DNA from: Myrica gale
Lineage: Eukaryota; Streptophyta; Magnoliopsida; Fagales; Myricaceae
NCBI GenBank assembly: GCA_963930655.1
Contig: OZ005607.1
Span: 16,634,374 to 16,698,373, forward strand
Reading direction: 5' to 3'
DNA length: 64,000 nucleotides
Below, one piece after another: positions 23,283 to 34,599 of the stretch (position 1 is its first letter; each line of letters begins with the position of its first letter). The notes beneath the pieces were generated by a model. That model ran no database searches. It saw nothing but the letters and a program-made list of their open reading frames with translations, and was not told where the DNA came from. The translations under genes and the position numbers were made by a program.

Positions 23283-24099
23283 CAGAACTCCACTTTTATT
23301 TTGATTTCAGTGGTAATTACTTGCTTACTTGGCTGCTGCCTTCATATGTCACACTAGCTGAAATATGCAGCCAAAATAGTTAACCATGATTCTTGGCTTC
23401 TAAAATTACCATATATATAAAAGCACTCAACAATTTATATCCTTACAGATTGGTTTAATTCCATATAAATTGGTTGGATGGATTATATTGGACATGATTT
23501 CTTTTGAGATTACACATATATAGAGAGAGAGGCTAATTCTATTTAGCAGATATTCTGGCTAATATAGGAGTAACAGGTTTGGAATGACATTTCAGGCTTG
23601 ATCTTCATGCGTCTAACATATTGTTTTTGTTTTTTTATCGTCATTTTCTTTGGTTCGGTTTTTTGCTTGCCTTATGGTGTTTTTCTATATAACTAAGTGT
23701 GATTGTTATCCCGGTATTCTTTCACCATAAATGAAGTAACAAGCTACGAAATGATGTGGAATATAGTGGAGAAATAGGAACGAAATAGAGAAATCAAGAA
23801 ACAATAGAGAAGAAGAGAAGAATAAAGCCAATGAGATCAAGAAATCAAGAAACAATAGAGAAGAAGAGAAGAATATAGCCAAGGAGAGTGGGGAAACAAC
23901 ACATTTGAGTGTAAAAGGCAGCTGCTAATAAACTTTATAATCTCAGTCTCAATAATTTAAGGTTCTCACAAAGCTTAAATATAAAACAAAAGGTTCTAAG
24001 CAATCTCTAAAAGCCCATTGGCTAAAGTCTAACAAAACATACACTTCAAAAAAATAGGCTACAACAACGGTCGGAAAATAGCTGGTAAAAGCCTAAAAA

Positions 24100-24680
24100 C
24101 GCCGCTAGACTTTTACCAGCGGTTTTTTACCAGCGTTTTACGACCTCTGCCTTTTCTCCGTCGGGAATGCCTTCAACAGCGTTTTTCAAAAACGCGAGTG
24201 ATTCCCTACTTTTAACAGCGGTTTTGTAGCGACGTTTTAAAAAAGCGCTGGCAATTCCCCCGCTTATAGCAGCGTTCTTTAGCGGCATTTTAAAAAAACG
24301 CTGGCGTTTCTCCACTTACAACAACGATTTTTTAGCGGCATTTTAAAAAAGCGCTGGTAATTCCCCCTCTTTTAGTAGCGATTTTTTGGCGGCGTTTTAA
24401 AAAAGCGTTGGCGTTTCCCCGTTTACAGCAGCGGTTTTAAAAACGCTGGCGTTTACCCGCTTTTAGCATTGGTTTTTTAGCAGCGTTTTTAAAAACGCTG
24501 GCGTTTCTCCTAATTTCCAACAACGGGTTTTTAGCGACGTTTTTAAAAACGCTGGTATTTCCTGTTTATAGCATCGACTTTTTAGCAACATTTTTAAAAA
24601 CGCTGGCGTTTCTCCTGATTTATAATAGCATTTTTAGCGGCGTTTTTAAAAACGCTGGCATTTTCCCTGCCTGCTATAGG
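24100..24680. repeat. CACTA subterminal repeat array, left
   Basis: About eleven imperfect copies of a short palindromic core (GCGTTTTTAAAAACGC) with a GCTGGCGTTTCTCC tail and AGCAGCGGTTTTTTAGC linkers. Such arrays serve as transposase-binding regions in CACTA elements (family knowledge). Confidence 0.8.
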
Positions 24681-25038
24681 CCAAAAACGCTGTTATAAGT
24701 AATTTTTTCCTATATTTTCTTGTACATGCTTTTTTAATCGGTAATTCAAATTCATTTTAATAATTATAATTCATTAGATGTAAAAACTTAAAGAACAAGG
24801 ATAATAAAACAAAATATACTTCATCATTAATTAATAATATTTTACAACAAACACAAGAATCTCTACAAGTAATCTAAAAAGTGACAAGTTTCTAATATAA
24901 AATAACAATAAGCAAAGACCAATTAAAATATTCAAATACAACACAATAAGCAAGAACCAATTAAAATATTTCTCCTTTTATACATCAACATCTTCGATCT
25001 TGAATTTCTGTAATTGAAAACAAATATCACATGAGAAA

Positions 25039-25215
25039 TAGAAAATCAAGTGCATAAGGGTGTTCACAAATTATAGATAGCACCAATTCAACATTGAAAA
25101 GAAAAGGATAAAATCACCAGAACAAACATAATCGGCACTCACCTCAAAATAAAGTATGTTATATTCACTCAAGTCTCCATGCTCCAGTTTGCACTTCCGA
25201 TATAGCTCTTGCACA
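25039..25215 (-). pseudogene. Captured RIO1-type kinase exon fragments
   Basis: Minus-strand 25215-25144 reads YRKCKLEHGDLSEYNILYFE, the catalytic-loop region characteristic of atypical RIO1 protein kinases (HGDLSEYN), and is followed by a splice-donor-like GTGAG. Farther along the same strand, 25065-25039 reads EHPYALDFL, matching the next conserved RIO1 block (DHPHALDFL from memory of the family). An in-frame TGA precedes the first fragment, and most of the kinase is absent. Intron-like sequence is retained, so this came from genomic DNA and not mRNA. It lies between CACTA subterminal arrays. Confidence 0.7.
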
Positions 25216-26113
25216 CTTCATTGCACTTTCTCCAGTCCCATTTTTCCTCTTAACTAGTTGCAGTAGATGATAGGATCTAGCACTAATGGAGCATACTTCT
25301 AACCAACAATGATTTGTCTTTTCTTCAAAAATGCACCTTGTACCTTATGGAGACCAATGCAAAAGGGAATCTAGCATTCTTGCTCTATGACACATAACGA
25401 ATGAATTTCAAAGAGTGTCATACGAGTAGCCAATGTCTCAAATGTTTACTCTTGGCATGTGTGATAACTTAAGAATCCAAATCAAAGTTTTTACCTCAAG
25501 TAGAGACAAAAGATATATTAGCATTCTTCTCATTAATTAGTTATTTTCTCGCCCCCACCCCTATAAAAAACCAAGAAAAGAAAAAAAGAAAAGAAAACAA
25601 AAACCGCCAAAGACACCATAGTATACATTCACACAATAAATTACTCAAAAAGAAATCAGTTCAATACATCTTGAAGCATGCAATTGAGGGCAGATAAAAT
25701 ATTCAACGCACAAAGACTACTATCTCGATCTCTACTATAATTTCATAATGGATAGCATCAGCCTGAATTAAGGAACACAATCAGAACTGTATATGCTAAT
25801 GGATGCTAGCAACATACCCTAAACGCTCTCGAGTCCTGTTCTTCCAGTATTTTGCAGTTGTATGTGAATCAATCATTGCACTGCAAAAAAAAAAATCATT
25901 GCACCTGCAACAAAAGGGAGGTGCTTAACATACTCCACTTTGAAATAATGCCCTCTCATGTACTCAGGGCCTACTTTTTGTGCTTAACAACCAGAACCTT
26001 GTGCTCAGGGCCTACTTTTTTGTTCACTCTTAACTTTAAATAATTCAAAAAGTAGAAAATAAAAGAAACAAGAAACAAAAGGATTAAAGGATACTGCAAC
26101 CAATTTCAAAAGT

Positions 26114-26308
26114 ACATGTGACATGAAATGCCTCTGAACAACATCCACCTAGAAATCCAATACGTTAGTACACACAAAAATTGTCCCACTAGTGGTACTG
26201 GACCATCCAATGACTTTTGCCTCCAGAGAAAATTTAACTCACAAGATTAAAGTGGCGCCAATATCTCCTCAAAGCATCCATCTCCAATTTGCTTAAGTCA
26301 ACTTTCTG
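26114..26308 (-). pseudogene. Captured SAP30-like (histone deacetylase complex subunit) exon fragments
   Basis: Minus-strand 26308-26243 reads VDLSKLEMDALRRYWRHFNL after a pyrimidine-rich TTTGAAG acceptor and ends at a GTGAGTT donor. 26149-26114, again on the minus strand after a TTTCTAG acceptor, reads VDVVQRHFMS. Both are hallmark segments of the Sin3-binding region of plant SAP30-like proteins. They are in the correct order with an intron-like gap. The rest of the protein was not seen, so this is a gene fragment carried by the CACTA-like element. Confidence 0.7.
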
Positions 26309-27054
26309 CTTCAAAAGAAAGAAAAAGAAACAGCCATCTCCATACTGGCGCACACCAAGGCAGTCGTGGTTTGCAAAAAACCCATGGAATCCCAACCTTT
26401 GTCTTCCCAAACAATTCCCAAGAGTCATGAATCAAAAATTTGGTGATAGAGGCACATAAATAATCATATACAATTCATTAACTAAACATACCCATATCTG
26501 AACCATTAGGAGCTTCAATCACACCGAGGACATTCCTCTGTAGCTTTACTTCGATGCCGTTTGTGAGAACCTGCCAATTCCACAATCAAGCACCAATGTC
26601 ACACAACAAACAAATGCTTCAATTATGTGGTACGAGGAAGTGAACAGAAAAGCATAAAACTTGCAGTTACTATGATGTAAATTAAAATTGCCAGAACGGG
26701 TAGCATTCAATTCAACTATGTCCTCGGTGTACCTTATTTCCAAACTTCTTATATCCCTAATATAAAATCAAGCGAGAAAAAAATTCAAGAAACAATCCGA
26801 GAAGCTGAAATGCAGTTATAAACATTGAAAGAAGAAAACAAAAAAAGGAGAGAAAGGCGGAGTTGGTCAAAGAGGAACCATCAAACTTAACCATATAAAT
26901 ACCAAAATGCACAAATTAACAATCTGAATGGCCTTCGACACAAAGCCACCAAGAAGAAAAAAGCAAAAACAAACCCTAAATCAATAATATAATCCACGAC
27001 ACAAAGCCACCAAGAAGTCCGACCACACTGTACCATCTTGTGTGACAGGGGGTT

Positions 27055-27445
27055 CTAGGGCAAATAAAGGGACGGTGGGGAGCATCCAAAGCTTCTTAGC
27101 CTTTCTCTTCCACTTTGCAATTCACATTGTATAAAGCCTAGGTCGCATCTGCAATCAAAAAACACTTGGCATTTTAATTGCCTGACTCTATGTTCGGTTA
27201 CAATAAAAGAAAAGGAAAAAAGAGGTTGAGACCTTGGCGAGAGAGAGACAGACCACCGAGCTGAGAAGCGGAGCAGTGAGCTGAGGGAGAGAGTCAGCGC
27301 CATGAGTGGGTGGGGAGCGATGAGAGCGTTTGATGAAGATGAAGAAGAAGAGAGATTTCGAGCGGAGAATAAAAGAGGAAGAGGGAGGGAGAAATTTCGG
27401 TCCACGAGTACTCGCGGGAGATGAAAAATCCTCAGCGAAACTCAC
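27055..27445 (-). other. Possible captured first-exon / leader sequence
   Basis: On the minus strand this is CT- and Ser-rich sequence resembling a plant 5'UTR plus transit-like N-terminus, with a 116-codon frame (27055-27405) lacking any known domain and a TTGCAG acceptor-like site. It may be the 5' part of another captured gene. Exon-like minus-strand pieces near 25805-25870 and 26525-26575 also remain unassigned. Confidence 0.25.
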
Positions 27446-28284
27446 CGTTTTGCATTGTTTTTTTTCTTTAAATTTTGTTTATTTTATTTTGATTTATATA
27501 ATTTTCAATTATTCTTGTAAAATAAAATTATAAAGCTTTGTAAGTTATGTACATGTTAAGTATTCCATATACCAATCAAGCCAATACCCACGATTTGCAC
27601 AAGCTGGCTTCACTTCATCGCTTCTACATCAATCAACTTTCACATAATTCGCAAAAGAGTTTTAATTAAAATTTTTTTTCCTTAATTTGTAGTTTTTCCA
27701 AATTTTGAGTAAAATAGTTTATATTTTCTAATTATGTATATTTAATAAATTAAAAGCAGCTGTAAATTATAATAGTATTTAAAAATCTTTATATTTAGAA
27801 AATACATAGCATATTATTTAATATTTTTTTATAACTAGTGTAATAATTTTAATTAAAACAAGCTGATAGTAATAATATATAATATTTATAATTTAACCGA
27901 GTAATTTTTTTAGCTTGTGCTTATGTATATATAGAAGGTTTATTAACCTCTTTCCATTTTCTCATGATTTTTTTTACGTCTATCTTCAATGGAAAGAACG
28001 AACTTAGATAAAGTCGATTAACATGGATTAACAACTATTGGATTATGTTAATGACATACAAGTATTTATTTCACTTTATGTTCAATTTGTTAAAAGACAA
28101 CAGTTTATTTCACTCTATATATGTTCAATTTATTGTATAAAATTGATGTCAAGTATTATATGTCATGTTACTATATGATCTTTACCATAACTTGATGGTT
28201 ATAGCACAATAAGATGGTTATAACAAATTATTTGCAAACTTTTCTAAAGATGTTATCTTATTCTATAAACCACGAGTGTATTTA

Positions 28285-28705
28285 ATATTGACGTTTTTTA
28301 GCAACGTTTTTAAAAACGCTGGCGTTTCCGCTTTTAGCAGCGGTTTTTTAGAAGCGTTTTTTAAAAACGCTGGCGTTTCCCTCTTTTAGCAGCGGTTTTT
28401 TAGCAGAGTTTTTAAAAACGTTGGCGTTTCCCCACTTTTAGCAGCGGTTTTTTAAAAACGCTGGCATTTCCCGCTTTTAGTAGCGGTTTTTTAGAATCAT
28501 TTTTAAAAACGCTATTGTTTCCCTCTTTTAGCAACAGTTTTTTAGCGGCGTTTTTAAAAACGCTGGTGTTTCTCCTGATTTCCAACAATGATTCTTTAGC
28601 AGCGTTTTTAAAAAACTGCTGCTATAAGCGGAGAAACACCAGCGTTTTTAAAAACATTGCTAAAAAATCGCTGCTAAAAGCAGGGACACGCCAGCGTTTT
28701 TAAAT
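28285..28705. repeat. CACTA subterminal repeat array, right
   Basis: Seven or more copies of the same AAAAACGCTGGCGTTTCC / AGCAGCGG unit as at 24.1-24.7 kb. The last two are in reversed orientation. The array stops at 28705 without a CACTA terminus. Confidence 0.75.
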
Positions 28706-28827
28706 TAAACAAATTAAATAAAACAATAAATATTAAAAAATATTTACAGAAACACTCTTGCACTGCATTTACAGAAAAGAAGAAATATTTTCGCAAATAA
28801 AATGTAAAACTGCCATCAACCAGTCGA

Positions 28828-28890
28828 TGGCTCAGCGGTCAGCCTTAGCCAACTAAGACCTGGCATGCATGGGTTCAAACCCCCGCGCCT
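28828..28890 (+). mobile_element. tRNA-related SINE-like head
   Basis: An A-box-like TGGCTCAGCGGT (28828) and a B-box-like GGTTCAAACCC (28872), about 33 bp apart, fit an RNA polymerase III internal promoter. No acceptor-stem pairing was found, so it is not a functional tRNA gene. A 3' end and target duplication were not found. Confidence 0.4.
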
Positions 28891-29250
28891 TCCCTTTTTT
28901 TTCCCGGGCCTAATAGTGAGAATATCAAGGGCAACTTATGCCCTTTGAGCCGTTTGGCACCCTAGGGGAAAAGGCTGGCGGCCACTAGCCTAGCTGGTCA
29001 CATTTGGTCAGCCCTAGGCCGGACGGTGGCTGGGCAGTCGATCGGTAGCCACTGTGCTGCCGTCCGACGAGTTAGTGGTCGCCGATTGGTAGCCCTCACA
29101 TCCGTGTGTTACACGGGTGTGACCCATCTGGAGTTGTAGGAGCAGCGCCGATCATACTAGGCGCGCTCCTACCAGCAGCACCTGTTAGTGGCACGACGAC
29201 AATCCACCATGCCGCTGGCCACCTTTCTTCTTGCAAGAGAAACTCTTTCT
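28891..29250. other. GC-rich island of unknown origin
   Basis: Markedly richer in G+C than its surroundings, with CCGTCCGACGAGTTAG and several GGCCG/CGGCC words. Overlapping frames on both strands (up to 85 codons) have no recognisable domain. It may be the body of a SINE or leader region of a lost retroelement. Confidence 0.3.
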
Positions 29251-30675
29251 CTTGTTTTCTTGTTTTCGCAAAACAAAAAACAAACAATATTGCTTCAATA
29301 CGTAAACAAACGACTAAACCTTTTGCGATTTGATAATATACAGATTAGATCTAATAAAAAACGTAAACAGAGAAACAACCACCTCGAGAAATTCATCCGA
29401 ATGTACTTCGTTGCTTCACATTCTTGTGTGATCATACATGTTTAATCTATTTAATAAGCAATTAATCTTAAACATTTAAATTATTTCACACTCTAAAGAT
29501 CTTGTAAATTTAAAATTTTCCACAATGTCAAGAAGGATAAATAACGTACCATTATTTTTTTCCTGGGTAAAGAACATACCCTAGAGGATCATATTCATAT
29601 TTGTCTCCCCTTCCTTCTTTGGTTCATAGGGGAGTAAAGAATCAAAATTTCTTTTAATTTTTTTTTTAGTTTTTTTAGTAGGGAACAAAATCGATTACCC
29701 AATTTGAAAAAGGTATGGCTGTTTAAAATAATCGAAAAAATTTGGTTCCACCGACACCGGGTTATTGGTACTCGGCCTAATCGATTCCGGTAGCTCATAA
29801 TTCCAAAAACCCAGTAGTTTTATCGGTTTCCGGTTATTCGACACCGACTTAATTGAGGGTGGGTACTGAAATGGATGGAAACCGAAATTGTTTCGGTACT
29901 CATCGGAATGCAATTTTTATATTCCGATTCTATTTCGGTAAAATACCGAAATGAAATCAGAATTTTCGAAATTGAAATCGAAAATTCTGGTTCGGCATGT
30001 GTGTTTTTTTGGACATATTTTTTGGGGCTCTAATGAGCTAAAAATATTTTTTAGATCAAATTTTTGGAAGATTTTTTTTTATTTATCATAATCAATAATA
30101 AATATAAACATTCATCCGAAATTTAGATTATAAAATAATCATTCAAGCAAATTTCATATGCTATACTTTATTTTGAGTTCTATTTAAAAAAACAACTGGA
30201 AATTTTGATATTTTTTAGTTATTCATCATAAATTAATAATAGATTTAAAATATTTATCCAAAATCTAGACTCTACTTAACCATAATTGCTTATTAGGATT
30301 AAAAATACGACTTCCTTCATCCCATTGCATTTCTATCTTGGACTCTCTCTCTCACACATCTCTCTGTCTCACAAATCTTCTAGTTCTTTTTTTGTTTGAA
30401 GGCATGGTGAGATGGCTGCCACCTGGCGCACGTTCGGCTAGGCTACTTTAACAGAATATTTTGTCGCTCATTAGTTGCAGCAATTGCCGTAAAGTGGTCT
30501 GAAGTGGATGAAGAGACTTATTTTTTCCACGAGGAATTAACCTCATATGTCTAATTGTTGAAAATGTTACATCCGGGCTTATTTGCAATAATGTGTTACC
30601 TCGTGGATCTCTGGTGCAACTATGCCCAAAAAAAAAGGTAAACTGTACGCGTTCTCCTACGTCGTCGACCCCTTC
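29251..30675. other. AT-rich intergenic sequence, no gene seen
   Basis: Contains many CGGTTT/ACCGAA words near 29740-30000 (a low-complexity, diverged repeat) and AT-rich stretches. No recognisable coding sequence. Confidence 0.4.
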
Positions 30676-30922
30676 GGTTATGTTTGGTTTAGATCTCAAA
30701 CAGTTTTTGTTTTTTGCGTTTTTTGGAAGTAGTGTAGATGCTATTGAGATTGGTGAAAAGTGTGTTAAAAGTTTTTGGAATTTGTAAAAAGTTATTGGGA
30801 TTGTTGAAAAGGTATTGTAATTGATGAAAAAATTATTGGGATTGGTGAAAAAGTATTGGAATTGATGAAAAAGTGAGTGAGAAGTTTTTGAAATTTTTTT
30901 GAGATATGAAACAAACATAGCC
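30676..30922. mobile_element. Tourist-like MITE with TTC target duplication (247 bp)
   Basis: TIRs GGTTATGTTTGGTTT and, reversed, GGCTATGTTTGTTTC. Flanks TTC (30673-30675 and 30923-30925). The interior contains tandem ATTGGGATTGGTGAAAA-like units. Confidence 0.8.
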
Positions 30923-32100
30923 TTCGATTCCTGATCCCCCAAATGAATTTTCACGCCTATACTACTAACCTTCTTTGCCTCTCCCCTCCCTCTCCAAAAT
31001 CCCTGCGCACAGCCACCTCCAGGCTCGCTTCCCTTCGCCGACCACCACAGCTACTCTCCTCTTCTCCCCTTCCTCACGTCACGTGTCTAATCTCTTCTCA
31101 TCTCCTCTGCCACTTCTCTCTCTCAGATCCATTTTGGTATGTTCTTAAAAAATCAATGGGTTTGTTTTAATTTGATCTATTGGAAGCATTTGGGACATAT
31201 ATTATAACTTAACTTTTTCCCCTTTGCTTGCGATTTTTAGGGATTTGAAATTTTGATTTTGATTTTAATTTGTTGTATTGTTGTTTTTGTTTTGTGGAAT
31301 CTATTATGCTTTTGATTTTCGTTGAAAGTTCTTCAATCTTTACAAATTTGTTTGTATCTTTCTCTTCAGCATTTCCCATTACTACGAGCAACTTCTGACA
31401 CTCTTTCCAACCGCTGTGAGTTCCTCTAACAGCTTTTATTTGCATACTGTCATATCACCTCAATTGTATTCTGTTTGCGTTTATCTTTAGAGCTTACCTG
31501 TCCTGATTTGTTCTTAGTTAGTTCACTCCAAATGCGTCTTCTATTGATGGTGCCTGTTAGGTTGTATAGTTCTGTGGAATTTCTCATGGCCTAGGCCGCT
31601 CAATAAAGTGTTTCCATTTTGCTTGGTTATGTTGCTGTCTATATCGTGTAAGGCACCATTCTACAATTTGATTAGAAACTGGAAACCATATAACTTTTTG
31701 CTTTTGAGATTTGTTTCTTACCTGGGCAACATTCTTGGGTAAGAATTTTGACAATGGAAAAATGTGACGAGACATCTAAAAATAGTAGTGTCGTGTAGGT
31801 GTATGATAAAATCAAGAGGAGAGACTGCAGCTCATGTACTTCTTCATTGTTAGAACTTAGACAAGTGCAGAATAAATTCTTATCTTATCTTTTACTATGT
31901 TCTCTAATTTATTGATTTTAGATTTTATTAATTTAGATTTTATTGATGTGTTCAATGGACCAAAAAAAAAAATTCATTGGGCCAAGTGCATAAAATGCTA
32001 AAAAAATAGTCCAATATAAATGCCAGTAATCGGGAACCGCCACTGCCAATGGCAGGTTATTGCATTTAATGGTGGTGGCGGCGGTTATTTCTAGCCTTGA
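30923..32100. other. Possible 5'UTR exon and spacer
   Basis: 30960-31135 is CT-rich and ends in a donor-like TTTTG|GTATG, so it could be a first non-coding exon. Whether it belongs to YLS8 (5.5 kb downstream) cannot be told. The rest is AT-rich with no gene seen. Confidence 0.3.
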
Positions 32101-32396
32101 TTAGTAAATAGGTTTAAAGTTTAATTGAATTATGGATTTTGATGAGATGATTTTCATTAATGGATTAAGGTTTGAATCTTGAATTTTGGACTTAATGGGC
32201 TTTGGAGAAACTAGATTAGAGGCTGGACGTGTGGGCCTTTTATTGGACTTGGGGATGTAATCATTTGGGCTTTTTTTTCTAAATAGATAAAGTGGGCTGG
32301 AGGTTTAGTTTGTCCAGCCCAAGCCCTGAGAATCAATTGAATAGGAGAGAGGGGGCACTGAATGTTTATACTATGTGCACCCAAATTTATCTGTAA

Positions 32397-32416
32397 GAGA
32401 GAGAGAGAGAGAGAGA
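32397..32416. repeat. (GA)n microsatellite
   Basis: Short pure GA tract in the LTR-like region. Confidence 0.85.
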
Positions 32417-34254
32417 GGAGACCGAAACAAGGGAGTTTGTAGAAGAAGAAGAAGAGGAAGGCAAAGAGAAAGGGAAGCTGTGAGGTGCAAGTGGGGTTTG
32501 ATTGTTGGATTTTTCCTTTGTTGCATTTTCGGTTTCTTATGAAGTAACCGAAAATTTTCCTTGCAATGTTGTCTCTAGGTTCAGTCAGAGCAAGGAGAAG
32601 CAAGAAATAATAAACCAAAGGTAAGGGTGGTTACTATTCGACTGAAATTTTTAAAGGAAACCATAGATGGCAATGTGAAGTTGTTGGAGTTTCTATTTTC
32701 TACCTTTTCGACGCTTTGCATGTTAGTATAGATGAAAATTTTGGAGCATAGGAAGGAGTGCACGATCAGATTTTGAGTTAAAGTTTTAAGGGAAAACGTT
32801 GATCTGCCGTAAGTGTTTGATGAAATGCCTAAAAGAAAAGAAAAAAAAAGAGTCCACTTCTTCTATTGTCTTGAGCAAGGTGAGGGTAGTTAGGTTAATT
32901 TCATTGGAAAATGCCTTGGCAATTGGCTTGGTGATGATAGGATTGTTGTATTGCTTGAAGTTTTGGATTTGACGTTATAGTAGAATTTTTTATGAAAACA
33001 GTTTCTGTTATGAGGTATTGGGCAAAATCTGAAATTGTTATGCACATGCATGGCCGGATATGTACTTGTTGTGACATTGGGTGTTGTATTTTGATATTTC
33101 AATGGGTTGAAGTGCAAATGAGCTTGAGAAATGAGTGAGGTTGCTGGAAAAGGAAGTGAACTTGGAGCTAGTTTCATTGCAAGTCCTGTTTGATTCTTGC
33201 ATGGTCATTAAAATTGGTTTTTGATTGAACTAGGAACTAGGTCATGGTTGCACTAGATGAACTAGGTTTTGTACTTAGGAAGTTGGTGAGGTTTCTTGAG
33301 CTATGCATGTTCTTATGACTATTAATATGCTCTCTGTCGTATAATTGATGATGCGTTGGCAAATGTATGTGATAGATTAGCCTATAAAGGAGCAAATGGA
33401 ACATATTTTGCATAATATTCATTGAGCTAATATTATTGTAACGGGACATGTTTAAAACAGATTCTGAGGGACCCTTTTTAGGAGCTTTGTCCAGACTTTT
33501 CTAGTGTCTTTAGGTCCTGAGACGTAGACTCAAATGTAGTGGGAGTTAGCCTGAGAATTACGTACAAAAAAAGGGATCCTAGTTGGTGCCTAGAGCACTC
33601 GGGTGCTCTATTTTGGAGGGGCAGATTTGCTCCTCTGTTTTCATAGATTTCTCTGTTATTTTCAGCACCTTTTAAGGGTTTAAATAGGTCCTTGAGTGTT
33701 GATTATGACCTGGATAAATTTGGGTGATGCAGTGAATAAAACCTTCAAAAGATTTGATGAATTCCTTGAGGTGTAGTTGCCTGAAAAATTTCCGGATTTA
33801 AGGGAGGTGGTGTTACCGTGCTTTAGACTAATTTTGAGCGTGCTTTATGCCTTTTGAGTTGCTGGACAATCGCTGTGTTGCTACTATAGTGATCTTGCTG
33901 TCAATAAAACTAGTAGAACAGGTATAGTTTTTTGTAACAAGCTGCAGCAAAATCATAATGTCTAGAGCATTCTTGAGTGATTTGTTGCTGGAACATAGCT
34001 TGTTACTGTTGTATTTTGTGTCTTATGGGTGCTGCGGGATGATAAGGCAGATAGATGGATGTTTGTTTGATGAATAACCAATGAAATGTTGAAACTAAGG
34101 ACCAAATAATCAAACTAGTGCATGCTGGAATTTTATATTCTGCAGAAAAAAATATTAAAGAAAGAAGAAAGGTCATATAGTACTTTATCGTTGAAATAAT
34201 TAATGGTAGTAATTGCATTGTATTCCATCGTTTTAAGAAGAGTAAAAGAAGTTA

Positions 34255-34450
34255 CCCCCAAGGGTTTGGTGTGGTGGTAAGGTTTCGGTTTGAGTTCTAA
34301 CATGTCCCAAGTTCGAGCCCCAACACCCCCATTATCGCCCTTGACTTACCCGCTCCCTGGGTTGTGGGGTCGGTTCAGGGGGCCGTGGTTTGTACTTCAG
34401 GGTTGGGCCAAAAGGGTCCGGCTTTGGGGGATTTCCTCGTCATAAAAAAA
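34255..34450 (+). mobile_element. tRNA-derived SINE (Au-like) with perfect 20-bp TSD
   Basis: Starts ACCCCCAAGGGTTTGGTGTG, with an A-box (TGGTGTGGTGGTAAGG) and a B-box (GTTCGAGCCCC). It ends TTTCCTCGTCAT plus an A tract. It is flanked by the same 20 bases, AAGAAGAGTAAAAGAAGTTA, at 34235-34254 and 34451-34470. The body resembles plant Au SINEs from memory. The perfect duplication indicates a young insertion. Confidence 0.92.
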
Positions 34451-34599
34451 AAGAAGAGTAAAAGAAGTTAGTAGCTAAATAGATCGATTGAAATGTTATC
34501 ATTGTTACTTAGCGTATATTAGAACAAGATGATTGTTAAAAACATGCAAAATTTTATTTTATTTTCACTTTCGTAAGTGGCTTTGGCGTTTTGCTTATG

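Larger units (their letters stand above)
18249..24041. repeat. Unit 3 of the local triplicated block
   Basis: The most complete arrangement. It has the minus-strand gene copy (broken), the small plus-strand frame and the downstream part shared with unit 1 (23285-24041 versus 9233-9960). It carries its own insertions (20330-21258 and 22777-23282) and a roughly 120-bp segment near 21737-21857 not present in unit 2. A CACTA-like element begins exactly where homology to unit 1 ends. Confidence 0.85.
24042..28705. mobile_element. CACTA-like element carrying host-gene fragments (right end missing)
   Basis: Starts CACTTCAAAAAAATAGGC, a slightly mutated CACTA terminus, exactly where unit 3 loses homology to unit 1. 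Dense subterminal repeats of the type TTTTTAAAAACGCTGGCG / AGCAGCGG occupy 24100-24680, and the same family recurs at 28285-28705. Between them lie about 3.6 kb with no transposase but several minus-strand exon-like fragments of cellular genes. No matching terminal CACTA was found at the right, and the unit 1 flank (ATAACTACTAATCTG) does not reappear, so the right end is deleted or rearranged. Confidence 0.65.

Noticed and set aside
24100-24680. Regularly repeated short palindromes as a CRISPR array
   Set aside because: The units are imperfect, spacers are not unique, the genome is a plant, and the repeats are of the CACTA subterminal type.
28822-28890. A functional tRNA gene
   Set aside because: A- and B-box-like motifs are present, but no acceptor stem or anticodon arm could be paired.
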